A stretch of 64,000 nt of DNA from Virgisporangium aurantiacum. Its GTDB lineage: Bacteria > Actinomycetota > Actinomycetes > Mycobacteriales > Micromonosporaceae. Positions 25,188 to 33,252 of this stretch are shown in pieces. The translations under genes and the position numbers were made by a program. The notes below the pieces were generated by a model. It ran no database searches and had not been told where the DNA came from. It saw nothing but the letters and a program-made list of their open reading frames with translations. The DNA lies in contig NZ_BOPG01000012.1 of assembly GCF_016863635.1 (NCBI RefSeq), forward strand, positions 186,001-250,000, in the 5' to 3' direction. Positions within the stretch are counted from its first letter, which is position 1, and every line of letters starts with the position of its first letter.

Positions 25188-25300
25188 GGTCGGCCAACGC
25201 GTTGCGCAGCGCACGCAACGCACGACGTGCGGCGGGCCCGACAGTTCGACAGCGAGGTCACCGTCCCGCCGGGACCCGCCTGGGTCGAGGGAAGCATCCG

Positions 25301-25594
25301 ATGACCTCCACCGCGGGCCGGGCCGGTCACGCCGCGGGCGACGCCGCCCGGGACACGACCGGGAACCGGTACGTCCGGCTACTTGGTCGGATAGGCCTGA
25401 TCGCCTATGGCCTGGTCCATTTCACCATCGCCTACCTGGCGACGCGGTTGACGGACAGGGCCGACCGCTCACGCGTCGCGTGGCCGACCCGCCAGATCCG
25501 TGGATCACGCCGTGAAGGCGAGCTCGTTCCTCACGTTGCTCACGCCGGCGGCCGCCCATGCGATCCCCTCGGCCTGGCGGCGCTCGTTCCATGA
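25301..25594 (+). pseudogene. Truncated DUF1206 membrane protein remnant
   Basis: From ATG 25301 the first 45 residues (YVRLLGRIGLIAYGLVHFTI) match the start of DUF1206 membrane proteins, which normally have about 270 residues and six helices in three repeats. After residue 47 the sequence loses the family and runs antisense to the 3' end of the BON gene by 90 bp. Only the first helix remains, so this is probably a deletion remnant; the junction lies near 25440-25500. Confidence 0.6.
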
Positions 25595-26173
25595 ACGGAC
25601 GTTTCCGCGCAACGTCACCTCAGCGCCGTCGATGTACACCGTGATCGACTGGGAGTGGAACTGGGCGCTACGCCGCAGCGCCGCCTCGATCGTGGCCTTC
25701 GCGTCGAAGGCCGGCGCGGGTGCGTTCAGCTCGATGGAGTTGATGATTCCGGTGACGCCGCGAAGGTACGTGACCGAGCGGGCGGCGGCGGTGCGCTGGT
25801 CCTGGCGCGCAACCGTTCCCGACAACGTGATCACGTGATCGTGCGCCATGGCCTTGACGGTGCCGGCCGGCACGTCGACTGCCCAGCCGAGCATCCGGTT
25901 CGCCATTTCGGCGATGTCGGTGTCCGTCACCTCGCGTGCGTTCGGAATTCGGACGACCATCGCGTCGGTGACAGCTTTGGCACCGAATACACGCATGGCG
26001 GCCTGCTTCGCGGCGTGTCGCTCGGGCAGGCTCGCGGTGTCTCCGGAGATTGTCACCGTACCGTCGTTCGCCGCTACGACAAGGCGATCGGCGCCGATGC
26101 CGGCGATGTAGGACAGTTCCTCGTCCACGGTGTTTTTCAATTGGACGTCGCTGTTGAAAATCGTTTCTGCCAT
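25505..26173 (-). CDS. BON-domain protein (three BON repeats)
   Basis: 222 residues forming three BON domains of about 60-70 residues: LKNTVDEELSYIAGIGADRL, TDTDIAEMANRMLGWAVDVP and FDAKATIEAALRRSAQFHSQ. Each ends in the family pattern of a strand, a turn and a GTV/NV motif. BON domains bind membranes and occur in osmotic and envelope stress proteins such as OsmY. No signal peptide is seen, so it may be cytosolic, as several actinobacterial homologues appear to be. The start has a GGAC/GAAAGG site upstream. It diverges from the MscS channel over an AT-rich region. Confidence 0.85.
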   Translation of the reverse strand: MAETIFNSDVQLKNTVDEELSYIAGIGADRLVVAANDGTVTISGDTASLPERHAAKQAAMRVFGAKAVTDAMVVRIPNAREVTDTDIAEMANRMLGWAVDVPAGTVKAMAHDHVITLSGTVARQDQRTAAARSVTYLRGVTGIINSIELNAPAPAFDAKATIEAALRRSAQFHSQSITVYIDGAEVTLRGNVRSWNERRQAEGIAWAAAGVSNVRNELAFTA

Positions 26174-26379
26174 GGGTCGACCATCGTCCTTTCACCAATC
26201 GGAGTGCAATCTGATTTGACCCTTTTCCGAATTAATCTTCAATTCGCTCCGAACTGCATGATTTTAAGACGTTATGGCCGCTTATTCGGTTGGACTTTGT
26301 TTGTCACACCCGACCCAGGAACACGACCCGAACCGGACGCCGACGCGGCGGCCCGTCGAACGCAAAGGCGCCCGATCTC

Positions 26380-27267
26380 ATGACAGACACGCTCACGGTC
26401 GCCCCGTTGACCGACATCACCACCTGGGCTCGCAGCAGCGGGTTGGAGATCGTGTTGTTCATCAGTGGAGCGATCCTGCTGGCGCGGCTCACCAGGGTGG
26501 TGGGCTCCACGATCATCGGCCGGATCGACGCGAAGGCCGTCGACAGCGGTGGCCTGGTCCGCTCGGAGGCGGCCAAACACGGCCATGTCGTGGCCCAGGT
26601 GAGCACGTGGGCCGTGATCGTGCTCCTCTACTGCACGGCCGCCATCCTGTCCGTCGCCCGCCTCGGCATCCCGGTCACCGGGCTGGTCGCGCCGGCCGCC
26701 GTGGTGGCGGTGGCCCTGGGCCTCGGCGCCCAGCGGATCGTCCAGGACATCCTCGCCGGGATCTTCATCATCGCCGAGCGCCAGTACGGCTTCGGCGACG
26801 CGGTGCGCATCGCCGCGTTGGGCTCGGAGGAGGGTGTGAGCGGCACCGTCGAGCGGGTCACCCTGCGGATCACCCGGCTGCGCAACGTCAACGGCGAGGT
26901 CGTCATCGTGCCCAACGGACAGATCGTGCAGGTGACGAACCAGTCCCGCGACTGGGCCCGCGCGGTCGTCGACGTGCCGGTGCCCAGCACCTCCGACGTC
27001 GTCCGGATCCGCGAGATCCTCGGCCGGGTCAGCCGCGACGCCAGCGACGACGAGACGTTGGGACCGCTGCTGCTGGACCCGCCGTCCGTACTGGGCGTGG
27101 AGAGCATCGAGGTGGACACCCTGCACGTACGGATCGTCGCCCGAACGCTGCCCGGCAAACAGTTCAAGGTCGGACGCGAGCTGCGCGCGAGGATCGCGGT
27201 GGCACTGCGCGCCGAGGGCATCACCGTGCCGACCGGTCTCGACACCGAAGCCGCCGGAGCAAGCTGA
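26380..27267 (+). CDS. MscS-family small-conductance mechanosensitive channel
   Basis: 295 residues. Three N-terminal membrane helices (LEIVLFISGAILLARLTRVV; VSTWAVIVLLYCTAAILSVA; the pore helix AAVVAVALGLGAQRIVQDIL) are followed by the beta domain (GTVERVTLRITRLRNVNGEV, VIVPNGQIVQVTN) and the alpha/beta cytosolic vestibule. It opens under membrane tension to release solutes in osmotic downshock. ATG 26380 has AAAGG about 12 bp upstream. The next small gene overlaps its stop (TGATG). Confidence 0.9.
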   Translation: MTDTLTVAPLTDITTWARSSGLEIVLFISGAILLARLTRVVGSTIIGRIDAKAVDSGGLVRSEAAKHGHVVAQVSTWAVIVLLYCTAAILSVARLGIPVTGLVAPAAVVAVALGLGAQRIVQDILAGIFIIAERQYGFGDAVRIAALGSEEGVSGTVERVTLRITRLRNVNGEVVIVPNGQIVQVTNQSRDWARAVVDVPVPSTSDVVRIREILGRVSRDASDDETLGPLLLDPPSVLGVESIEVDTLHVRIVARTLPGKQFKVGRELRARIAVALRAEGITVPTGLDTEAAGAS

Positions 27268-27557
27268 TGCCCAGACACCTGCTGCGCGGACATCTGCGCC
27301 TGTCGACGGTGCTCATCGCGCTGGTGTTCATCGCCACGCTGACGACCTACCTGCTCGTCCGGCCGGTACCGGCGTCCGGCACCGACCCGCGGACACCGCC
27401 GGGCCCCACCGGCCAGGCCACGACGGCACCCCCGACACCGACCCCGGCCGTCACCAGCCGCACGCCGACCACGGCGCCAGGTCTCAGCCACACCCCCACC
27501 GCGTCGCCGCCCCCGTCGGATGCGCAGGTCCCGACGTCGCCGGACCCGACGCGGTAG
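27267..27557 (+). CDS. Small membrane protein with Pro/Thr-rich tail
   Basis: 96 residues: one N-terminal helix (TVLIALVFIATLTTYLLVRP) preceded by basic residues, then a low-complexity Pro/Thr/Ser-rich tail that would lie outside the membrane. ATG 27267 overlaps the MscS stop, so the two are coupled. No family was recognised; it may be an MscS accessory. Confidence 0.6.
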   Translation: MPRHLLRGHLRLSTVLIALVFIATLTTYLLVRPVPASGTDPRTPPGPTGQATTAPPTPTPAVTSRTPTTAPGLSHTPTASPPPSDAQVPTSPDPTR

Positions 27558-27895
27558 GCACCGCGGGCCGGTGACGGTTCTCGATGTGACGAAGGCGATG
27601 CCGGCCTGATTCACCGATGGCGACATCGGCCCGTATGGTGGTCGAAGGTAGTCGTGCTGACTCCTGCGCCCTGGATCCTGGCGTCGTCGAACGCCCCTGC
27701 TGGTCGGGCCCCCGTAAATCTCAATTCCATTGTTCGGTTGTGCCGTCGAACTCCGTGAACCGGAATCGGCTCACCGATTCGTCTGGCCCGCACCCCGGGA
27801 ACGACTTCATCGACGAAGCGACGGGGCGGACCGCTGCACCGCAAACGGGTGCCTGCCGGTCGTTTGGCCAACCTCAATGTGTCAGGGAAGCAGTA
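27558..27895. other. Intergenic leader before the exopolysaccharide operon
   Basis: 338 bp with no recognised gene. It contains a less GC-rich stretch around 27715-27740 and a 7-bp inverted repeat GAATCGG-ctca-CCGATTC (27763-27780), which may be a hairpin or operator in a long 5' leader. No known riboswitch pattern was recognised. The end carries the AGGGAAG site for GTG 27896. Confidence 0.4.
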
Positions 27896-29590
27896 GTGAG
27901 TCTTCGAACGACGAGTCCGCCGCGTCGGCGGGTGAACCATGCCCAGGCGACGCCCGCGGACGGGTTGTCGTGGCGTCCCCTTCAGCGATCGACCCGCGTC
28001 GCGGTCTCGATAGCGTTGGTCGTCACCATTTTCTACGTCCTGTTCCTGCTGAACCCGGAATACCGGGGCAACACCTGGCTCTGGATCGTGGTGCTGCTGG
28101 CCGAGGGTGTCACGGTGTTCAACGCGCTCGCGATGTGGTGGACGGTGCTCGCATACGAGCCCCGGCCCGACGCGCCCGAGGTGTACACCTGGCGGCGGAA
28201 GTTGGCCACCCGCGAACTCGCGCCCACGATCGACGTGCTCATCACCGTGTACGGCGAACCGCTCGAGATCGTCCTGGTCACCATCCGGGCGGCCCGGGAC
28301 ATGGACGTGGCGCACCGCACCTGGGTCCTCGACGACGGCGACAGCGACCTGCTGCGCGCGGCGTGTGCGGAGGAGGGCGTGGACTACCTTCGCCGCACGG
28401 AGCATTCGCACGCGAAGGCCGGCAACATCAACGCCGCGCTGAAGCGGACCACCGGCGAGTTCGTGGTCATCCTGGACGCCGACCACGTTCCCAGCCCCGA
28501 CTTCCTGCTCCGGGCGTTGCCGCACATGCACGACCCGTTGGTCGCGTTCGCCCAGACGCCGCAGGCGTTCCCGGCCGCCCGCGGTCTCGTCGCGACGGGG
28601 GCAGCGGAGTCGCAGCGCATCTTCTACGAGCTGGTGCTTCCCGGCAAGAATTACTTCAACGCGGTGTTCTGCGTCGGCACCAACGTGATCTTCCGGCGTC
28701 GGGCGCTCGACGAGCTGAACGGGATGTACACCGCCAGCAACTCCGAGGACATCTGGACCTCGATAGAACTACACCGCCGCGGCTGGCGGTCGGTGTTCGT
28801 GCCGGAGACGTTGGCCCGGGGGTTGGCTCCGGACAGCCTGCTGACCTACTTCAAGCAGCAGTTCCGGTGGGCGTACGGCGCATTCGAGGTTCTCCTGCGC
28901 GGGGGACTGTTCCGCCGCAAGGGTCTGACGATGGACCAGCGGTTCCAGTACGTCCTGGCCGGGGTCAACTACCTGCTGTCGGTCGCCGTGGTCGTCTTCA
29001 TGTTCCTGCCGGCCGTGTACCTGCTGTTCGGCATCAGCCCGATCCGGGCCGACACCACCACCTGGCTCGTCCACTACGTGCCCTTCTACCTGCTGATCGT
29101 GCTCGTGACGGTGCTGCAGGTCGGCGGGTTCCGGCTCGCGGCGATCGTCACCAGCATCGGTGCGGCACCGGTGCACGTACGGGCGCTGTTCATGGTTCTG
29201 TTGCGGCGCAAGGCCGGCTGGACCGCGACCAACGCCGGCTCGGGCGGACTGCCCGGCGTCGAACTGGTACTCCCCCACGTGGCGCTGCTGCTGGTCAACC
29301 TGATGGCCGTCGGCGTCGGTCTCAACGCGTTGACGATGCGCGGAGCCGACACCACCGGCATCATGCTGTCACTGGTCTGGGCCTGCATCTACGTGCTGGT
29401 GCTCGGCCGCGTCATCGGCGAGGCCGTCTTCGCGCCCAGACACATCAAGGAGCGCCTGGAGCGGCGCAAGGCCGGGGCAATGCTGTCCCGCGCGTTGCCG
29501 TGGCCCTCGCGGACCGGGGAGACCGACGAGGTCATCGACCTCACCGTCGAACAGACGTCGCGTCCCACTAGCCCTGCCTCGCGCAGCTGA
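27896..29590 (+). CDS. Cellulose-synthase-like processive GT2 glycosyltransferase
   Basis: 564 residues. Two N-terminal helices, a cytosolic GT2 domain and about six C-terminal helices. The D,D,D,QxxRW set is complete: D146-D147 in LDDGDSD, D194/D196 in LDADHVPS, the SEDIWTS catalytic Asp region, and Q321QFRW325. This is the BcsA/curdlan-synthase type that polymerises UDP-glucose and extrudes a beta-glucan. No C-terminal PilZ domain is present, so c-di-GMP control as in BcsA is unlikely. GTG 27896 has AGGGAAG upstream; an ORF extension to 27617 lacks similarity. It heads an operon with an HlyD-like protein and a GH16 hydrolase. Confidence 0.92.
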   Translation: MSLRTTSPPRRRVNHAQATPADGLSWRPLQRSTRVAVSIALVVTIFYVLFLLNPEYRGNTWLWIVVLLAEGVTVFNALAMWWTVLAYEPRPDAPEVYTWRRKLATRELAPTIDVLITVYGEPLEIVLVTIRAARDMDVAHRTWVLDDGDSDLLRAACAEEGVDYLRRTEHSHAKAGNINAALKRTTGEFVVILDADHVPSPDFLLRALPHMHDPLVAFAQTPQAFPAARGLVATGAAESQRIFYELVLPGKNYFNAVFCVGTNVIFRRRALDELNGMYTASNSEDIWTSIELHRRGWRSVFVPETLARGLAPDSLLTYFKQQFRWAYGAFEVLLRGGLFRRKGLTMDQRFQYVLAGVNYLLSVAVVVFMFLPAVYLLFGISPIRADTTTWLVHYVPFYLLIVLVTVLQVGGFRLAAIVTSIGAAPVHVRALFMVLLRRKAGWTATNAGSGGLPGVELVLPHVALLLVNLMAVGVGLNALTMRGADTTGIMLSLVWACIYVLVLGRVIGEAVFAPRHIKERLERRKAGAMLSRALPWPSRTGETDEVIDLTVEQTSRPTSPASRS

Positions 29591-29601
29591 AGGGAATTCT
29601 C

Positions 29602-30363
29602 ATGCTCGACACGACCATAAAGACCGATACACCACGCGCCCCGGCATCGGCCACGCCCGCACCCGGGCGGTCCCGCCGCGGCACGTTCCGGAAGTGGCGG
29701 GCCCGGTTCATCGTGCTCGTCCTGATCGCGGGCGCCGGCTACGCCGGATACCTGATCACCCGGTCCAAGGCCGGCGAGGCCGCGGAGATCGACCTCGGCA
29801 CCGTCACGCTCACGTCCCAGGTCGTCCCCGTCGAGACCCCCCGGCCCGGCCAGGTGATGTCGGTCGACGTCACCGCCGCCGAACGGGTGGAAGCGGGCCA
29901 GAAACTCGGCACGGTCCAGGTCACCACCACCGACTCCGACGGCGCACCCGTGCTGAGCACGGTCGTGCTGTCCGCTCCCCGCACCGGGATCGTCGTCGAC
30001 GACCCGGTGACCGTCGGCAGCACGCTGCAACCGGGGCAACCCTTCGTCGAGCTGTACGACCCGACGAAGCTCACGTTCGAGGGCCAGGTGTCGCTGACGG
30101 ACCTGGCCGAACTTTCCCCGGGGATGACCGCGACCCTGAAGGCGGAGGGCATGCGGGGATCGATCTGGGCAACGGTGCAACGGGCGGTGCCACGGGTCGG
30201 CGACACGGAGACCGACGTCGCGGCCGACTCGCTGCGCATCGTGCTGGTACCGATGAACGAGGCCGACGTGGCTCGCCTGGTGCCGGGCCTGCGCTTCACC
30301 GGCACCGTCGACACCGGTACCGGACCGGCCGACCGTCCGAAGCTCGTGTATGTCAATGCCTAG
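29602..30363 (+). CDS. HlyD/lipoyl-domain membrane fusion-like protein
   Basis: 253 residues. A cytosolic start, one membrane helix (ARFIVLVLIAGAGYAGYLIT, about 34-53) and an extracytoplasmic domain of the HlyD/biotinyl-lipoyl type: VVPVETPRPGQVMSVDVTAA, then LSAPRTGIVVDDPVTVGSTL, then a beta-barrel part (GQPFVELYDPTKLTFEGQVS). In Gram-negatives such proteins (Alg44-like) assist polymer export. Here it probably guides the glucan through the envelope. AAGGGA lies upstream of ATG 29602; it follows the synthase by 11 bp. Confidence 0.8.
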   Translation: MLDTTIKTDTPRAPASATPAPGRSRRGTFRKWRARFIVLVLIAGAGYAGYLITRSKAGEAAEIDLGTVTLTSQVVPVETPRPGQVMSVDVTAAERVEAGQKLGTVQVTTTDSDGAPVLSTVVLSAPRTGIVVDDPVTVGSTLQPGQPFVELYDPTKLTFEGQVSLTDLAELSPGMTATLKAEGMRGSIWATVQRAVPRVGDTETDVAADSLRIVLVPMNEADVARLVPGLRFTGTVDTGTGPADRPKLVYVNA

Positions 30364-31255
30364 CCGCACGCGCTGGCTCGTCACCGGTGCGGTCGTGCTC
30401 GTCGCGGCCGTACCCGTGGCCGGCTATGCCGTCCACAACGCCACCCGCGACCCGGCCGTGGAGAAGGAGAACGTGGTGTGGGAGGACACCTTCGCCGGTG
30501 CCGCCGGCACCGCCCCGGACCCCGACAAGTGGCTGTTCACCACCGGCACCAGCTATCCCGGCGGCGCGCCGCAGTTCGGGACGGGCGAGGTGCAGACCTA
30601 CACCGATGACCCGGACAACGTCCGGCTCGACGGTTCCGGGAACCTCGTCATCACCGCGACGCGCGACGCGGCCGGCGGCTGGCGATCGGCCCGACTCGAA
30701 ACCCACCGCACCGACTTCGAACCCGCGCCCGGCACCACGCTGGAAGTGGCGGCGCGGATGAAGCTGCCCGTACCCAGCCAGGGTTACTGGCCGGCGTTCT
30801 GGATGCTCGGCGACGGCTTCCGTGGCACCTACACGAACTGGCCGGGGGTCGGGGAGGTCGACATCATGGAGAGCACCGGACGCCAGCCGAACCTGGTCTA
30901 CGCCACGATGCACTGCGGCGTGGCACCCGGCGGCCCGTGCCGGGAGCACGACGGGCTCAGCGGCCGGCACACCGCGCCGGCGGATCAGCCGCTGTCGGCG
31001 GCGTTCCACACCTTCTCCATCCAGTGGGACCGGTCCCTGCCCCGGGAGGAGATCCGCTGGTACGTCGACGGGCGGCAGTTCCACACGGTGCACGCGAGCG
31101 ACGTCGACGCCGCCACGTGGGCGAAGGCCACCGACCACGGCTTCTTCCTGTTGCTGAACCTCGCGATCGGTGGCGCCCTGCCGGGCGGTCCCGACGCGTC
31201 GACCACCCCCGGCGGGTCCCTGCTGGTCGACTTCGTCTCCGTGAAACGGTTGTGA
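30350..31255 (+). CDS. GH16 family endo-beta-glucanase, membrane-anchored or secreted
   Basis: 301 residues. An N-terminal helix (LVTGAVVLVAAVPVAGYAVH) exports the enzyme; the rest is a GH16 jelly roll. The catalytic motif GEVDIMES gives the nucleophile E169 and the acid/base E174, and WPAFWMLGDG and the closing YVDGRQFHT are typical of beta-1,3(4)-glucanases. The gene overlaps the HlyD-like gene by 14 bp, so it is part of the same operon. As in other polysaccharide systems the hydrolase may trim or release the polymer, and it hints that the polymer contains beta-1,3 or mixed linkages. Confidence 0.9.
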   Translation: MSMPSRTRWLVTGAVVLVAAVPVAGYAVHNATRDPAVEKENVVWEDTFAGAAGTAPDPDKWLFTTGTSYPGGAPQFGTGEVQTYTDDPDNVRLDGSGNLVITATRDAAGGWRSARLETHRTDFEPAPGTTLEVAARMKLPVPSQGYWPAFWMLGDGFRGTYTNWPGVGEVDIMESTGRQPNLVYATMHCGVAPGGPCREHDGLSGRHTAPADQPLSAAFHTFSIQWDRSLPREEIRWYVDGRQFHTVHASDVDAATWAKATDHGFFLLLNLAIGGALPGGPDASTTPGGSLLVDFVSVKRL

Positions 31256-31322
31256 CGCCGTACGGCCGGGCGGTTCGTGCTATGGTGATTTCGTTGCAGT
31301 TTTGATTTCCGAAGACGTTCCT

Positions 31323-31363
31323 AAGCGCCTGACGGGTATCCGAATCCGTTTCGGGCGCTTTTT
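31323..31363 (+). terminator. Rho-independent terminator or attenuator before the cold-shock gene
   Basis: AAGCGCC (31323-31329) pairs with GGCGCTT (31354-31360) and is followed by further T residues. It lies 68 bp after the glucanase stop and 90 bp before the cold-shock ATG. It could end the glucan operon or act as an attenuator within a long csp leader, since the TATGGT box at 31281-31286 lies upstream of it. Confidence 0.6.
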
Positions 31364-31453
31364 CGTTGTCGTGTCTTTCGGACGCGGGTTATCAACGCGG
31401 CGGCGCGGAGTCCGCGCAGTGCGGTCTCTTCAATAGCCTGCGAAGGAGCAGAC

Positions 31454-31657
31454 ATGGCTTCAGGTGTTGTGAAATGGTTCAACGGCGAAAAGGGCTTCGG
31501 CTTCATCAGCCCCGACGGTGGCGGCGCCGACGTCTTCGCCCACTACTCGGCGATCGCGGCGAGCGGCTTCCGTAGCCTCGACGAGAACCAGCGGGTGGAG
31601 TTCGACATCACCCAGGGCCCGAAGGGCCCGCAGGCGGCGAACATCCGCCCGCTCTGA
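31454..31657 (+). CDS. Cold-shock protein
   Basis: 67 residues, a single cold-shock domain with both RNA-binding motifs: RNP-1 KGFGFIS and RNP-2 VFAHYSAI. It begins [17 protein letters not shown], the actinobacterial CspA form, and ends QAANIRPL. It binds single-stranded nucleic acid as an RNA chaperone. ATG 31454 has a strong GAAGGAG 6 bp upstream. The leader of about 170 bp is unusually T-rich for this genome, as seen for temperature-regulated csp genes elsewhere. Confidence 0.95.
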   Translation: MASGVVKWFNGEKGFGFISPDGGGADVFAHYSAIAASGFRSLDENQRVEFDITQGPKGPQAANIRPL

Positions 31658-31667
31658 TCCATTCTTC

Positions 31668-31703
31668 AAACGGCGGCCCGGCTGGTACAGCGGGCCGCCG
31701 TTT
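31668..31703 (+). terminator. Strong terminator after the cold-shock gene
   Basis: AAACGGCGGCCCG (31668-31680) pairs perfectly with CGGGCCGCCGTTT (31691-31703), a 13-bp stem with a 10-base loop ending in TTT. It begins 10 bp after the stop. Confidence 0.85.
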
Positions 31704-32068
31704 GGCGTCCCCGCCCGCCCGGGCCGTGAGGCGGGAGCGCCGACAGCACGCTGGGTACAGACCACGCATTATCCGGTCCAGCCGGATGGAAGACAATGAT
31801 CCAATGCAAGGAATTGTCGACCCCGGGTGCAGCATTCTGTTGCGGCATCGGTCACGGCCGAGCCGTCGAACCCCTGCTTCAGCTGGCATTTTCCGTTTGG
31901 GTCGTTGACAAAAGTCCGATATCTCCCTAACGGTGTGTAGTAGCTGTCTCTGGAAACACGGACACCGAATCAGGACGCACGTGCATCTGCACGTACCCCT
32001 ACTATCGCTCCGTAGCTGTCAAGAGGCCCTTGTTCGAACCTGTACACCCGGGGCCGATTCGCGGGGGG
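31704..32068. other. Intergenic region before the TIR gene
   Basis: 365 bp without a recognisable gene. It contains inverted repeats ATCCGG-tccag-CCGGAT (31771-31787) and ACGTGCA-tc-TGCACGT (31979-31994), and a TTGACA -35-like hexamer (31905-31910) with TAACGG 17 bp further on. Base composition is lower in GC than the surrounding genes. These look like a regulated promoter for the TIR gene. Confidence 0.45.
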
Positions 32069-33190
32069 ATGGCCCAGGTGGATGCTCCAGAGACCGGCGC
32101 CCAGCAATTTGACGTGTGCCTCTCGTACGCCAGCGAGCAATACGAATACGTACGCGACGTGGCAGAGCACCTCAAGGCACACGGCATCCGCGTGTTCTTC
32201 GACGACTTCGAGACGATAGAGATGTGGGGGAAAGACCTGTGCGAACACCTCGATCGTGTCTACCGCCACGCGGCGCGGTACTGCGTCGTTTTCCAGTCCG
32301 CCGATTACGCCCGCAAGGCCTGGACCAACCACGAGCGAAAGAGTGCACTGGCTCGGGCGTTGGACGAGAATCAGGAGTACCTGCTCCCCGCTCGCTTCGA
32401 TGACACCGAGGTGCCCGGTCTTCGACCGACGATCAAGTACGTCGATCTTCGCGGCATGTCGCCCAGGGAGTTCGCCGCGCTCATCCAGGGAAAGGTCGGT
32501 GCGTCCGCTCGCTCGGCCGCCGATCCCGCGGCGACGACCGGCGACCCATCCCGGCCCGGCGGGGCGCGCACGAGCCCTCGGCACCGCCGATTATCGCGAT
32601 CACTGGGCATCCGCCGGGGCAGGTCGGTGATCGTCCCTGTTGCGGTGGCCACCATGATCATCATCGGCCTGGGCGCGGCCGCAAAGTCGATGTGGACGTC
32701 GGGCAGCCGCCCGGCAGGCTCGGCGCCCACCGCGTCGTCCACCACCGCGTCGTCCACCACCGGGTCGCCGACGCCGACCGCCAGCCCGAACCGCGCGGCG
32801 AGCCCCGCGACGTCCGGCACCTCACGGAACGCCGCCGCCAATCCCATCAAGGTCCGGGACGGCGAGTACTACGACTTCGATCAGGCGAAGGCCGACCTCA
32901 CCGGGGGTCCGGGGTACGAAGTGAAGCTCGGCTCACCGCACTTCTATTTCAACCGGCAGCAGGGCACGTGGGGACAGTCCACCATCGCCGTCATCGACAA
33001 CTCCCGGGCTTCCGCCGCCGGGTGCAGGGGTGGGGAAGATCCGTGGAAGGACGGCAAGGTGCATCTGGACTGGCTCGGCACCGGTCAAAGCCTGTGCATA
33101 TCCACCAGCGGAGGCAAGTGGGCGTTGCTCAAGCTCATCGGCCACGACCACATGGCGGAGTACACCTTCGACCTGCAGATGGTCGGTTGA
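32069..33190 (+). CDS. Membrane-anchored TIR-domain protein with exported C-terminal domain
   Basis: 373 residues. Residues 12-135 form a TIR domain (FDVCLSYASEQYEYVRDVAE, GIRVFFDDFETIEMWG), with Glu89 in the WxxxE helix (WTNHERKSAL), the usual NADase position. A basic, disordered linker leads to one helix (about 190-212, SVIVPVAVATMIIIGLGAAA), then a Ser/Thr/Pro linker and a C-terminal domain of about 115 residues (IKVRDGEYYDFDQAKADLTG) outside the membrane, with two cysteines. The layout suggests an outside sensor coupled to an inside TIR effector. ATG 32069 is the likely start; TTG 32030 is less likely. No partner defence genes were recognised nearby. Confidence 0.75.
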   Translation: MAQVDAPETGAQQFDVCLSYASEQYEYVRDVAEHLKAHGIRVFFDDFETIEMWGKDLCEHLDRVYRHAARYCVVFQSADYARKAWTNHERKSALARALDENQEYLLPARFDDTEVPGLRPTIKYVDLRGMSPREFAALIQGKVGASARSAADPAATTGDPSRPGGARTSPRHRRLSRSLGIRRGRSVIVPVAVATMIIIGLGAAAKSMWTSGSRPAGSAPTASSTTASSTTGSPTPTASPNRAASPATSGTSRNAAANPIKVRDGEYYDFDQAKADLTGGPGYEVKLGSPHFYFNRQQGTWGQSTIAVIDNSRASAAGCRGGEDPWKDGKVHLDWLGTGQSLCISTSGGKWALLKLIGHDHMAEYTFDLQMVG

Positions 33191-33208
33191 CGCAACTAGC
33201 TGGTTGCG
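33191..33208. promoter_or_regulatory. First of two tandem palindromes upstream of DUF899
   Basis: CGCAAC-tagctg-GTTGCG, perfect 6-bp arms, starting directly after the TIR stop codon. Its centre is 29 bp from that of the second palindrome, close to three helical turns, so both face the same side of the DNA. Confidence 0.55.
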
Positions 33209-33218
33209 ATAGCTTGAG

Positions 33219-33238
33219 TAGCAATCAGATGGTTGCTA
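33219..33238. promoter_or_regulatory. Second tandem palindrome upstream of DUF899
   Basis: TAGCAA-tcagatgg-TTGCTA, perfect 6-bp arms, ending 15 bp before ATG 33253. It resembles the first site (GCAAC/GTTGC core), consistent with one dimeric regulator such as an ArsR or MarR type bound at both; the regulator is not adjacent. Confidence 0.55.
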
Positions 33239-33252
33239 TGAAGGGTCGAGTC

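Noticed and set aside
26174..26379. AT-rich region between BON and MscS as a replication or transfer origin
   Set aside because: No DnaA-box cluster or nick site was seen; a divergent promoter is the simpler explanation.
32020..32045. tRNA-like TTCGAACC segment before the TIR gene
   Set aside because: No acceptor stem, D-arm or anticodon arm could be folded around it.
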